Below, piece after piece: positions 21,201 through 33,021 of a stretch of DNA of 64,000 nt. How positions within the stretch are numbered: the first letter of the stretch is position 1; the number at the start of each line of letters is the position of its first letter. The notes below the pieces were generated by a model. That model had not been told where the DNA came from and made no database searches. It was given only the letters and a program-made list of their open reading frames with translations. This DNA is from Moniliophthora roreri (lineage: Eukaryota; Basidiomycota; Agaricomycetes; Agaricales; Marasmiaceae), in assembly GCA_001466705.2 (NCBI GenBank), contig LATX02000233.1, positions 1 through 64,000 of the forward strand, read 5' to 3'. The position numbers and the translations under genes were made by a program.

Positions 21201-23044
21201 GAGTAAAGGCTAAGCCAGCTCAATTTCTGATTTTTCTACGCTCGTCTCACCCAGAATTCGTCGTTTTATCGAATCAAGACACTAGTACTGTGATGCTCTC
21301 GATTACTCAAGGCACAAATTGCTGGCATATGTCGACTTTCCCTTGTACGTGTCTGTGCTGGCAGCTAAATGTTTGCAAACGGCTCCCGTTGCTCCATTTT
21401 CACCAAAGGTGTACAACCTCTGCTCGGCGGAAGACTCAACTGGTACCGTGGCGAAAGTGAGGGAACTATTGTGTGCGTATTCGTATTTGTTTGGTCAACT
21501 CGCGACCTGACCAACTCATTCAACAGACCAATCCAAGGCTGCAGGATGTCTTGGTAAGATTTGCACTGCGCAGGCTATCTTCTCCTATGCTTAATGCACG
21601 CAGAAATGCGGCGTCAGAGCCAAATCTCTAGGAAAAGAACGGCCAAGAACATGTGATTACGAAGCCGCAAGCAGAGCAACTTTGTATTCGCCCACCAGGT
21701 TCTACGCTATCTTCGCAGGAGCTCAACAGCCATATATAACCTTGTCTCTAGGTCGTAACGATCTCAGCTGCGCCGCTTTCCTTTCCGACTTCCTCGCTGC
21801 ATGCTCGTTGACTCGATTCTCGGCAACTTTCCGACTTCCTTCCGATCAAGCTGGTTAGCCTACTCTGGAAGGCTTGCATAGGGCATACCTGGAAACTGTT
21901 CCTAAGCTCATTGAGGTCTAGTTGCGTTGGAATATTCGTCAATCTATTCCTGCGGCAAACCCTAACAGCTTCGCCTGAGAGAAATTTCTGCTTACTATTA
22001 CTTGGCGAGGCGTAAAGCAGACAAGATCATGTGCGTATCTGGTCGATCGTTTGCGTCAAAATAACATGATCAATAGCACAGTGAACGAGGTGACTAACCA
22101 GCTTGCGACCCACCTCCTGAACGTTCTCCGAATGCTATCTTTTGTGCGGGTGCGTGACAATACATGCATATTGGACCGAGAAGCTCACCGCTTGACAGTG
22201 TCGTTGTGATCGGGTGGTCGGAGCTCCAACAGCTCCACGAAAATCGGTCCGTCCTCGTCGCCCGGGGGCCCGCCGGGTCAGTTTCATGAGACAGCGAAGA
22301 AATCCAGATGGTAAGCCTTGTCATCGCACAATAACTGGAATTTTGGAAGCCACAGTGGCCCGTCTGGGGCGGTGGAGTCATGACTGCAAACGCGATTGCG
22401 ATCGGACATGTCTACCTTTACACATCTCTGTTGGTTAATTTCATCGATAGAACGGTCTTTCGCGTCTCACGCTGCGGTTTTCACGAAGTGCCAGTCTCGA
22501 TCCCTTCCGAACGTTCTGCTCGCTAAGCGTGTCACATAGTACAGGGTATCTAAATTTTCCGACCTCATGTTCAACACCGATAGCTGATTATTGTGGTACA
22601 GGTACTAGACTTCTCGGATTGTACGTTATGAGTTGACGTGCTTCATATCTCATCGGAGCATGTCCAATACAAGATTTTGCGTCGATTCATAATGCTTCTG
22701 GTCAAGCGCTATCGCCTCATGCACTTTCCAATAAATTCCAGAAGCTCGGGCACATTCTTGAATGACGATAGATTTACATTCTTTGACTTCTTTAGGTATG
22801 ACAGACAACAAGAGATTGTACACCTACAGTATTGACTACTGTCGGACGGGGTATCATAGTATTACATTGCTGTATTTGCAGATAAAGAGGTAGATTGGCG
22901 TAATCCTTCCAATACAAGTCCAAGAAATTCAAGGCATCGTGATCACCGTGACAATCACGTTAATGGGTTTTCAAGCAATCAACGCAATGACGGAAACGCA
23001 TCCCAGTATCCGTCGTCCTATTCAACGCAAGTCAATAAACAAGT
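21201..23044. other. Array end and decayed sequence, no supported gene
   Basis: The first part (to about 21470) repeats the sequence at 19360-19510, including GTACAAxCTCTGCxCGGCGG, and includes the empty site of the Tc1/mariner-like element. Near 22340-22520 a plus-strand frame reads WPVWGGGVMTANAIAIGHVY and continues hydrophobic for about 60 codons between stops. It could be a relic of a membrane protein but has no start or partner exons that I can support. Confidence 0.35.
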
Positions 23045-23843
23045 CTACGTCCAACGAAAAGAAATCCGAACGTTTTTCGGGAGCCCCATCGTTTCTCTCT
23101 TAATCTGAATTGCGTTACACCTCGCTCGATGATGCTTCCAGTGTCCGGGATAATACTTCCTCGTGGGGCTCTTGTCGAGGGAAAGCGTGCGTCCACAACC
23201 TCTGCAGACGACGCTATGGGGAGTGAGTTGGGATCTGTCAATCCAGGGGTCGTTTTCAAGAAGACTGCGACGTTGAGATTCACTTGTGAGTGGTGCACGT
23301 CGAGAGCCCGGGGATTGGGGTGGTGATGGAGGCGGGTCATAGTTCTACACAACGAAACATATCGGTGTCAGTAAATGAAGTGGATAGCCAGAACGAGGAA
23401 CTCACCAATGAAATGGGAGCGTGCATAAGTGGAGGCGAAGGTGATCCTTCCCATTGGCGGTGCCCTATGTTCATGATATGCGAAGGTGAGACGGGACTTT
23501 GGGAAGGATTCTGAGTGTAGCCATAAGGAGAGTATTGATTGGTAGGCGAAGCGATCGAAGGTGAACGACCCGAATGGAGTGATTGCAATCCGAGCCGAGG
23601 CGGTTGTGGTGTGCTTGAACGTACAGGACCCAGGTGTGTGCGTTGACCACTTTGAAGTCGAATGGCGTTGGGGTTTGCAGTGCCTTCATTGGGGGGAATC
23701 ATGCTTTGTGATGAGGTAAAAGTATTGCGATTGTTGGAAAGATCTCGCTCCTGGTCGTTGAGGATCGAGGCTACAGAAAGGCGGCGGCTCGTGGTTGAGC
23801 GAGTCTCGGTCGGGTTGCGACTCGAAAAAGATTGGGACTTCAT
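23045..23843 (-). CDS. Ser/Pro-rich protein with C-terminal Cys/His motif
   Basis: Two exons, from the ATG at 23843 to a GTGAGT donor near 23406, then from the acceptor near 23345 to the TAG at 23045-23047. The N-terminal two thirds is low-complexity and Ser/Pro/Asn-rich (MKSQSFSSRNPTETRSTTSR). The C-terminus holds NDPWIDRSQLTPHSVVCRGC, then GRTLSLD, YYPGHWKHHRARC. This gives a CxxC...HxxHxxxxC arrangement that looks like a zinc site, and similar DPW...CRGC...HxxxC ends occur in uncharacterised basidiomycete proteins. The frame continues exactly across the intron. A nuclear or DNA-binding role is inferred only from the putative zinc site and disordered N-terminus. Confidence 0.65.
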
Positions 23844-23889
23844 CTTGGAAAGAAATTTGAGCAAAAGAAAAATGAAATATAATCGCAAA

Positions 23890-26340
23890 AATACGTGGTG
23901 TTTAACCAGGTACGTACATTGTCTCTACAACCTTATTTCAGAAAAGGGTAGTAGTACAGGACGTGAGTGGAGAAAAGGGAATGTTGCTGATTATCATCAC
24001 GTTGGAGTGGACATGAAATACTTCAATTTTCATGTTCAACAGGCCCAACGTGGCTCGCTAAAAATGGGCAACTTTGACCAGGATCAGGTATCGGGGCTTG
24101 AGAGCTTTACTGAGCGAGAAGCTAGAAGCCACTGATGCTGTCCAATTGATGCACATGTCGTCGAATGGAAACCGCATATTGCTCGTGATCGCGACCCTTG
24201 TTCACATTGCTTTCAGCGCCATAGGCTGTCTATCAAGGCAAGGGCAATGCTCAAAGCCAACTTAACTGTCTTGATTGCAGATCTTTTTTCCGTGGTATTC
24301 GTTGAAGTTGTCGACACTTGACCTTTACAGGAATTGAGTTACCGGCGGACCCACAGTTCTGTCACCTTCACGAGACATATTGTACCGAAATGCCCCGCTT
24401 CCATCATGGTCGAACCAATGGAAAGGGAGCACTAAAAATTCTTCAAGGTGAAGGCCGGCAATACCCGAACCGTTTGGTGATCTTGAACAGGGTCTGAATT
24501 CGAATCCAATTAGCCGTCAACGCTTGGAACCATAGAAATTAAGGAACCTGTTGGAATATTGCTGGAACTCACACGTGTTTTAACGCATCATCGTTCAAAG
24601 CACTAGCGCTCAATTCTACTCGACCTCCGCCGTCTGCAGCTGCTTAATCCCAAGAATATAACTTAATTCCGAACGTACTAGTAATGAGAGCGGCATTCCA
24701 GAATACTGCGAACAAACCTCTACTAATATGCATTCAAGAGAGCAGGTCTTACGACACAAAGCATCATGGCAACCCGAATAAGCCAATTCCCAGCGAGCCC
24801 AGGGAGGATTTATGGGCACGCCGTACATTCTTTTAGCCATATTAACACATCATCGTGACCATCTGAAGTCGGACCATCAGTGGCGTATCGGAGACAAGCA
24901 CAGGCTTTTACCCTGTTCAGAGCGTAGCGGCTGCTGAGGTACAAGTGATACACAGGGCTATCGCACGAGTTCTTCGAGGCGATATCCTTCTGATTCGAGG
25001 TTAGCGCCCGGATAACGGGTTGTGGAAGACTGGAAATTTTGCAGCTTGCTTGGATTTGGCACAGTACCACAGGTAATGTTGAGGTCTACGAAATTGTGAG
25101 ACAGAGTGCAGAATGATGTGCGAGACACTTACACCAGTGTGAAAGCGTAAGAGACGGACCTACGCGGCAGACTGGTTGCCGTCGGGTTGGCGCCGAGGTA
25201 GCAACCAGTGTTTCACGACGAAAGCTCTCAGTTTGAAGTGTAATCCAAAAACAACTGATGCTCGTCATGGTGGTGATGACAACCTGGTCCCGTTCAGAGC
25301 AACTCTGAGGCGACTTCACGTAGCACTCAGATCATCAGTCCAAAGACTGTCGTCCAGAGGAGAGATGAATAGCTTCTCCACCAATGAGCGCAGACCCGGA
25401 AAATTGGAAGCTCCTTTGGCTCTGGTATGTCGAGTGGCAAGTTTGGTCCAGCGATGACTGGTTTGTGGCGAAACATGTATTGCGCTTCGTGAGCCTGTGT
25501 AACGAAGAGCAGTGGTATGCCTTCAATGAGCCTTGGAATGAATTAGGAGAGGGCGAAACTTAAGCTGCTGGCTCAAAGGACATGAGATAAAGAACCCGTT
25601 AAAGGACAGTGCAACCACATGTTGAACCACTGAACCCGTCGGCCTTCTTGCACCTACAAGCCCCCCCACAAAACCATGACACGGTCAGCATTCAAGACGA
25701 CAGGTAGAGTGACGCCTGCTCACATTGATCTGTACCATCGTGTACACGTGTACACCCCAATTCTAGTGTCGCCTCAGCTACCGGCGACTCGGAGAAACAT
25801 AACGGAAACTTGAACCAGGGGTATTTGTGCATCAATAGCTAAGCTGATCTTCGGTAGCCATTCATTCCTGTTTAATCGCACATTATTCTGTCAGAACAAC
25901 GATATAGAGCCTTGAAATGCTGGTGCACTGAAAGATTGAAGTGAAGGCTGGAAGAAAAGAACGCGATAGATAAATAGATACCCTGCGTCGCGCGGCACTG
26001 TGACTGTGACTCACGCCTTGTTCTTCTTCGAATACGCTAATCTCTAACGCGCAAGAAAACATCAGGCCTAAAGTGCTCACGAGGTGCTAAGCAGTAAAAT
26101 GACGTCTGGGTGTGATACTATCTTCTCTCGAGGAAGTGTATGTTACGTATGATGTAGAACCTAGAAATAATGAGCTGTACGACTCAGAACCCGCCGCGAA
26201 GAATCGTCGAAGATCGAGATCAGTCCTGACATTCCGTAATGCTTGTCGTCATTTCCCTAGAGCTCATTTATTAGAATCAGAACCGGAACACAGTACACCT
26301 ACTTCATCACAGTGAAGCGCTCTGCATAACACACATCTCG
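23890..26340. other. Intergenic, possible decayed gene
   Basis: No gene is well supported. Around 25330-25560 on the minus strand one frame reads like real protein (LIEGIPLLFVTQAHEAQYMF, then PNLPLDIPEPKELPIF). It runs into a TGA after about 70 codons, and I could not find partner exons, so it may be a relic or one exon of an unrecognised gene. The rest shows nothing I can name. Confidence 0.3.
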
Positions 26341-26346
26341 AATCCC

Positions 26347-27660
26347 TTACTCTTTCCAGATCTCTTGTGCAGCAAGCTCTACTTCTTCTGCAAGAGTCTC
26401 CAACAACGGTATCTTCTTTGTCTCTGTAGGCTCCCATCCGAGACGAAGCAACTTCTCGGAGCGAGCGAGGAGGTTACCGCCGAACATGGACCAACCAGCT
26501 GTATTTGAGACAAAATGCTGAGCTAACATTATGCGCTCAACGACATATCTCACCATTGCCAAGAGGTGCCAGAGCTTCATCTGGATATGGTTTACTATCC
26601 GGAGACTTGACTATCCCATTACGATACAAAATCTGTCGCTCCTTGTTAGTACTAGGTCAGTAATCAAAATATGCTCTTACATCGCCCATCTTTCCCATCA
26701 GCTCCCCGCAAGTAATCACTTTTTCTTGACCAGTTGCAAAATCTATGCCTTATCAGCCAGCATGCCTTTTTGATGTCAACATCAAAGGGCTTACAAAGTT
26801 CGTGCGCACCGGCCCCCACCGCACCCGCATTTCCCTGTAGCGCAGCCTCCAAAAGAACCACGATGGCATTGGCTACGTCCTTCACATGGATATTGCTTAT
26901 CTTGTTGTGGCCTTCTCCCCACGTTCCGGCATGTCCTGCACTCTTTGCGACGTTTAAGACGATCTTGATCGCAGCCGTAATCTCTTGTACGCCTTGAACG
27001 CGAGTCATAAAAGAGCTTAGACGACTATGCGGAAATATCGAACCTTCTCCCAGCCCATGAATCCATCCCGGGTACAAGATGATAGTGCGTATCGGATTTT
27101 CCTTCCGCGTACCAGCTTGAGAGATAGGTATGTCACAATGGAGATGTTCATTACCCGATGGGCACTGTTCCAATGTGAAACCAATGTCGGTATACTCGTC
27201 CCGTTTAGCAGGTCCGCCTCTACTATTGTCGCTAAGGATACCTAGCCCAGAGACGTGGATATACAGTGGAGGATTCCCTGGGTTTTGAGCGGATCTCTCC
27301 TCGAGCCCTGCTAATGTTGCTAGGAGGAAAACGTCATTGTAGACATGTTTCAATCATTCGCGAAAACGCCTCACCTCGAACGCAAGGCCAGTGGTCAGAG
27401 CTAGCGCAGTTGATCACAATATCGGCCTTGGAAACTTGCTCTTGTATAATGCCTCCACTATCCAAGTCACCCTCTATCGCATGCAGATTCCTGTAGATCC
27501 CCTTCAGCTTGGCTTCCTTCTCTGGCGTAAGGTTTCGAACCAGGGCAATTATTCGGAATGTTTGGACCTTTTCGGCACGGGATAGCTCAACCAAGAACTG
27601 CGATCCCAAGTACCCGGTAGCACCGAGCATGAACACATGAAGCTCAGCAGTAGGAGACAT
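26347..27660 (-). CDS. NAD(P)-binding Rossmann-fold (NmrA/epimerase-like) protein
   Basis: Five exons on the minus strand. The N-terminus has the nucleotide-binding motif LGATGYLGSQFLVEL (GxxGxxG), then IIALVRNLTPEKE, a VINCASSDHW segment, IYIHVSGLGIL-like sequence in exon 2, and a long stretch with TIILYPGWIHGLG. The later short exons encode ATGQEKVITCGELMGKMGD, YRNGIVKSPDSKPYPDEALA, and finally WSMFGGNLLARSEKLLRLGW, with the TAA at 26347. The first intron is about 55 nt (GTGAGGCG to CTCCTAG) and splicing restores the frame. This is the extended or atypical short-chain dehydrogenase class common in fungi; the substrate is unknown. Start at 27660 (MSPTAELH) is chosen because the Rossmann motif then begins about ten residues in; an in-frame ATG at 27705 is possible. 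Confidence 0.75.
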
Positions 27661-27705
27661 GTTGGGCGCGGCGGGTGTGAAGAACGGGGTAAGATATGAT
27701 ACCAT

Positions 27706-28297
27706 GGCCCAGCTCTTGATAATAACGGTGAACCGGAACCTGGCGAAAAATGCAGGGGGTCAAACACAAACATTCAAACATCAGTGCAACACTCGGGAAC
27801 TCTACCAACTCGGCACCATCTGTGCGGCCATGTGAGCCTTTTCGTGAACCGCATCTTGCCTTTTTGAACCTGCAAAATTGCGAACCATTATTATTAGAAG
27901 CCGTTCGAAAGTAAAGAAAGTAACTCACTTCAGTCGTTCATCTGCAAACTATGGAACCCAACCCAGTTCAACTGGGCCAGTTCACACAACTGGTCTGGCA
28001 AAATCCGGTTCTCCACCAGTGACCAAGTCTAGCTCAAACCAAGGACATTTGTGATCCATGAAGTGCTATCTCCTTCATGCATGATCAAAGAGACGGGGCC
28101 GTTTGAGAGCCACAATGATGTCGGCAAGATGGGGTCAATTAGTGATGGTGATGGGAGAAAGCAAGGAGGAAGCGCCAGTTGACCTGCCCTAAAGCGTCGC
28201 GGTTAGTCAATAGACTAAGACCATCAGACCACCACCCATCTAAATGACCTTACTTCATACGATCGCATTCTTGGACAGGACACTTACATGACTCCAC
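27706..28297. other. Divergent intergenic region
   Basis: Shared 5' flank of the minus-strand Rossmann gene and the plus-strand kinase-like gene. I see no repeat or clear TATA box. Confidence 0.4.
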
Positions 28298-29387
28298 ATG
28301 GCACCTGAACTTCCTAAGGAATGGGCCAATCCCACCGTTTTTCGATTATCGGAAATTTTTGCCGCATTGCTCAGTGACTCCGATTCCAGCAGTATCGCCC
28401 AAGATGGTCGCACTTTATCTCAGAGAGGTCTATTCAGTAAAGAGGAGATGAACTGCGGAGGGATAGAAACGCTGTATAATCAGGTTATTCAGGCCTACAA
28501 GGAAGAATGCGGTGGCAAGGTCGGCACATTAAAGATTACGACTCGGACGCTGGGGGACTCGGGCGTTACGTTTACCGTCTTTGAACCGTCTTTTTCGCCT
28601 TCAGAGCAGAGGGAAAATGGGTTTGGATTCATGCTAGAGCCACAAGATGATCCAGACACTGAAAGTTCGGTGCGTACCTGTGTTTATTCAGTGTATCTCC
28701 TATGTTGATGAGCATAACAGAGATTATCCTCGTCCTACCGCTTATGCCTGATACCGTGTACTCGGGCTCATTTCTCATTTGCTATATCCTTAAGTGGAAC
28801 ACTTGTCCGCTTTTTAGCCCGCAGTCGCGGTGTCGTCGTATCTTCAGAGGCATTTGACTTGCACGAGGTGCGTACGCATAATCCATATGCACTCAACTTA
28901 TTTTCCCGCTAACCAGTCTTTCAAGTAGAATTGGACTAACCTGGCCAACGTCTTCATCGCCATTAATATTATCCTCGACTACAAAGCAGTCGAAACCCTG
29001 ACCTCCATCGGAGAAGTCGAATATCTTGCTCCCCGTGCTCGTCGTCGTATCGTGGTAGACGGAGCAAAACGCTCTATTCTGGAACTCGAGCCTAAGAATA
29101 TGAGAACTATTCTGGTAGGCCTCGTAGGTGCGCTTAAGGGTAAGTTCTTACATTGTTCTCTTTCGGGATCGACACTTATAACGTCTTTAGGTCACCAAGG
29201 CCTATACGAAGCCCGGTTTCTGCATGGAGATATAAACACGAACAGTATCGTGTTCATCAAGAGACCTTGTGCTGGATGCGAACACTGTCCGCATCCTGTT
29301 GAAGGTATCCCTGTTATCATGGATATCGATGAAGATTTGCTGTCAAGAAAGTTTGCGGTACAACGAGGACTTGAAGGCTTGAAGTGA
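28298..29387 (+). CDS. FunK1-like protein kinase relic, C-terminally short
   Basis: Four or more exons. The first begins MAPELPKEWANPTVFRLSEI. The exon near 28721-28869 encodes CTRAHFSFAISLSGTLVRFL, then ARSRGVVVSSEAFDLHE, which resembles the region of fungal FunK1 kinases before the kinase core (HRTHxFxxLxxGxxARFxRWDRxGxxVSExFDY). The exon after 29190 has ARFLHGDINTNSIVF and VIMDIDEDL, corresponding to the HRDIS catalytic loop (Arg replaced by Gly) and the LIDFDxA metal-binding motif (altered). It stops at GLEGLK just after this point, without the usual RTGTxxFM segment and C-lobe. The lost catalytic Arg and short end suggest a pseudokinase or decaying copy. Confidence 0.55.
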
Positions 29388-30567
29388 GTTGACTGACAGA
29401 CAGTGTTGTGCGGAACTGACCATTCATGACAAAGTGCCGAGGATTGAGGCGGACAGGTGAAATATTGCCCTTAAGGACTCGATACCGGTGCTTTGATACA
29501 TAGCTGTACGAGGGATTTGGATGCATGCAAGTCTTTCAGATGGATTTGGGATACGCGCCGCTTATGAGTAGTGTTAGTTCGGTAGAATCATCGCGAAGCA
29601 AATACGTCAAATTTAAACCTAAATTTTTGCTAAATTTAGATAGTAGGAACGATCAAGTTCGGTTACTGCCGCGTATTCCTCGATCTGTTCTCCCTTCATT
29701 GACGACTCCCATGTCTTCGCCCTTTGCGTTCTGAAATCCCCTGGATCCTAATCATCAGACTCAAAGACCTTAACTGAAGGAGGAGCATTATGGGACGGAA
29801 CTTAGTGCGAGCCCACCCTGCGAGTAACGGCAGGCAAGGGCAGCGGGAAGGTACTGTACTCCAGTGCGTGCTAGGGCATGCTTCACTGTAACTCTGAGAA
29901 ACTGACTTGGACTTCACCGAAAAAAGGCGATTAAAAACTGTCACACGTGGCTGATACGCACTCGTTAACAAAGAAGTCACAGTCTACTGGCACAGACGCG
30001 TATGTTGGAATTCCACATATTGAGCCCTTCACGATCTGAAATACCTAGAGAACGTTCGGTCAGGACGTAAAGATATAGAGTGGACCATGAAAAGGCCTTG
30101 ACCAGCTTGATATCCTACCCTCGCAACACCAGAGTATTCGATTGCTACTGGGTAAACTGTTGATACAGCGCAGAGATGCCGTCCAGGTTTCTTGGATCAG
30201 GCTGTGTTGTGGTCAAGAGACATAGGGATACAGCTACTCTCCTTTGGGACGCTACCAGGCTCAACAGAACGTCCAAGGTCCACCTCAGTACCGTCAAAAG
30301 CACGTTTACTGGCGTGTCAGCTCCAGATATACGTGATAGGTTCAAGAATGGGTGGGTACTTACTCGTTATTCCTTGTTTGATGCTGAGCCTGTATTTAGT
30401 AAAGCATAGTAGTCCCCGTGTTTTTATCATTTTGCAGGATTCCAGAAACGATAACGTAGAGTTCATTCTGGACTAGAAGAAGGGGATATTATTCGTTTAC
30501 TGCCATGCGGCAGCGCGTTGGTCGTGGCCAACCACCGATCCATTGTCCTGAGAATGTGTCCGCGGGG
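29388..30567. other. Intergenic, nothing recognised
   Basis: Only short open frames without recognisable content lie here. The distal part is the promoter region of the HMG-box gene. Confidence 0.4.
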
Positions 30568-30573
30568 TATAAG
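30568..30573 (+). promoter_or_regulatory. TATA box of the HMG-box gene
   Basis: TATAAG within CGGGGTATAAGTGG, about 114 bases before the ATG at 30682. Confidence 0.5.
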
Positions 30574-30681
30574 TGGCTCAGAGCCATACTTCCTCAGCCG
30601 ATCTCTTCTTGCTCTCCATCTGTGGCGATTTTCTCGAGCTTCCTACCGTGATCTACACCGCTCCATTCTTCTCAATTAACA

Positions 30682-31815
30682 ATGCTGACATTACCCAAGA
30701 AGGTCAAGCGTCCACCCAACTCCTTCATGATATTTCGTGCAGAAAAATCACGCGAACTGAAGGATCAACACGGGATCGAGTCTCAGGGAATGGTTTCGGG
30801 GTTGGCAGCCAGAATGTGGGCACAGATAGACCCCCAGACGAAGGCAGAGTACGAGGCAAAAGCAGAGGTCAAGAAGGCAGAACACTTCCGAGCCAACCCC
30901 GGTTATGTCTACAGGCCCATGAGCAAGGAGGAGAAGGAAGCACAGAAGAAAAAAGCAGCTAAAGAACGGCCACAAAACCGACGACGACGTCGTAAGGATA
31001 CGCATCCTTATCCACCTTCGCAGTGCACCCGATCTTCTGCGGCTTCAACATCATCCTCATCCTCCACACCCAATTCCCCATCCTCACTCTCGGTCCAGAC
31101 AACCATCCCAGCGGCGGCCGTCAACTTGAATCCCTATTTCCCGGATATCACGTCCTACTTGGAGGCCAGTCAGGCTTCCCAAAACCAACACTCTCTTCAC
31201 AACCCATACTACAATATCCAAACCGGTCGCCCCGCACCCCGGGGCTTCAGTGGAGATCAGCAGGACATATCTACAGCACGCATTGCTCGTGAACCTACCC
31301 ACGAGAACCCAATACAGGTTTGTCTGATACACTTCACGACCGATTTCGGCTACTTACACACGTTTTGCTATTAGGAATACGCATCAGTAAACATTCCTCC
31401 GATTGAAGGTCCAAGAACACCAGAGTTCGACGCGTCTTTGGCCAACACGGCGAGGAACGGGGTTGAACCCCCATCCATGTTCGACTATTCCAACATTGAT
31501 CCGGCGCTTTTGAGCTTGGATGAGCCGTCCAACTCAACCCCAGGGGACTCCAACGCCAATTTCCACCTAGAAACGCCTCCCGATTTGTGCTGGGACGACT
31601 TCCTCACTGATACTGGCCTTCACGCGCTTCAGGGCGACCATGAAGCCCGACCGTCATCTGTGGAGTCAGGATACGAAGTGTATCCTCCTGCCACCGTAGA
31701 GAATACCAGGCTCCCGCCAGTAGACGTTCCTCTTGTCCTCGACGCGCCAGACGGCACCACGTCCACTCGGCCAATTTTCAACAAGCAGTCCGATCAGCGG
31801 GCGTTCGGTCCTTAG
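30682..31815 (+). CDS. HMG-box transcription factor
   Basis: Two exons joined at about 31318/31375 (NPIQ then EYASVNIPP). The HMG box occupies roughly residues 8-80: KRPPNSFMIFRAEKSREL, then GLAARMWAQIDPQTKAEYEA and HFRANPGYVYRPMSKEE. It is followed by a basic run (QNRRRRRKD) that may be a nuclear localisation signal. The rest is Ser/Pro-rich, with an acidic stretch near the end (DYSNIDPALLSLDEPSN) that could be an activation region. The RPPNSFMIFR signature places the box nearest the mating-type/Ste11/Prf1-like HMG group of fungi. No pheromone or receptor gene lies nearby, so a mating-locus role is not implied. The last roughly 220 coding bases and the 3' flank are duplicated at 36936-37562. 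Confidence 0.85.
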
Positions 31816-32790
31816 TACTGCTGATTGGATAGTATCCATTTTTCACCCTTCTCATCGTTTTGCTTTTTTTACGTGCTATCGTACCTCGTACTTTCCCCTC
31901 ACGTACCTTTTGCGACACTTCCATCCAGCTCTACTGTTTTTACATGATTTTCTTGCTCTTCCATTTAGATCTCCATTTTTTGGTTTTTTATTCAACATTT
32001 ACAAGCAGTGCCCTTTCGGTTATTACACGACATTCTCATCTTACTTTACTATGTATATGATTGTTGTCTTGCTCTACAACCTGATCCTCTTCCTGCCCTC
32101 TTCTGCTCTCGCATCTTTTAATTTCAATTGATTATTCGGAAATTTGTTTTTACCATGCGCATTTGTACCGGCATTGCAATACATACATGTTTGATGACAT
32201 ATAAGTAATTGGATTTTTGCGAGCCGTGTTGTCCGACGGGGTTTGCGCTAGGTGAGCACCTGCTGAGTCCGGGCGAGCGCCCGTCGAGTGTTGAGATTGA
32301 GGTCCGGGAGCTATGTACATGCATCTTGTCAGATTTGAATCAGTCGCTGACATGAACTCTGTCGAAATCATCGGAAATAGGGTGAAACATAATGAATTCG
32401 TCCGAGATGCTATAAGGGAGGTTCTTCTTGATGCGGTACAGTGGTGATCCGATAGCGTCGAAGCATGAATGAGCTGAAGAATGTTGGGACTATTGAGCAC
32501 TATGGATAGTTTTTGGTCTTGTAGCCTACATTTCAGACAAGTCTGACCTAGAGCCGCTCCATACTGTAATTGAGTTTTGAGATAATGAAAGACTGGGGAC
32601 TCACGAAGCTCTTTTCCTAGCCAAAATCAATGATATCAACCAACGAAACTTCGCTCGGGTCTCTTCTCGGTGTTCTGCTTCGAGCAATGTCCGGTCCGTC
32701 CTTTCGGCTCTGGGAGGCAGCTAGCAGAATAATGAGACTTGAAGCACATATTGGACTAGGTCCGTTTCAAAAAGCTCAACTTTACTCACT
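31816..32790. other. 3' flank of the HMG gene and intergenic sequence
   Basis: The T-rich 3' flank to about 32352 is the source or sister of the duplicate at 37160-37562, including TTTTACGTGCTATCxTACC and TTGTCAGATTTxAATCAGT. Beyond this I see no gene. Confidence 0.5.
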
Positions 32791-32841
32791 TTAGCAAGTT
32801 GAGAGCTGGGTTGCTATTTTTACTTGCCGCAGTGGGCCATC

Positions 32842-32990
32842 AGGGTCAGATGGCAAGTACGAGTCCGTTTTCTGGCGTCCGGGCATTGTAGTAGCTAACC
32901 GACAATGAGAGCGAACAATGAAACGCTTCCGTAATAAGGAAAAAAAAATAGCAGAAGAAAACGAATCCTCGTAACCTCGGACTCGTAATC
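32842..32990 (-). repeat. Dispersed module, copy 2
   Basis: Minus-strand match to 5438-5668. The shared blocks are ATTACGAGTCCGAG, GGTTACGAGGATTCGT, ACAATGCC and GGCCCACTGCGGCAA. After the ATG the frame reads MPGRQKTDSYLPSDPDGPL, so a short coding start may be part of the module. It sits next to the inverted-repeat element at 33022. Confidence 0.55.
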
Positions 32991-33021
32991 CCCTCTCGGA
33001 GCTGCAGCTGCAGGTGAGAGC

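Noticed and set aside
30682..31815. Mating-type locus
   Set aside because: The HMG box resembles the mating-type/Ste11 group, but no homeodomain, pheromone or receptor gene is nearby.
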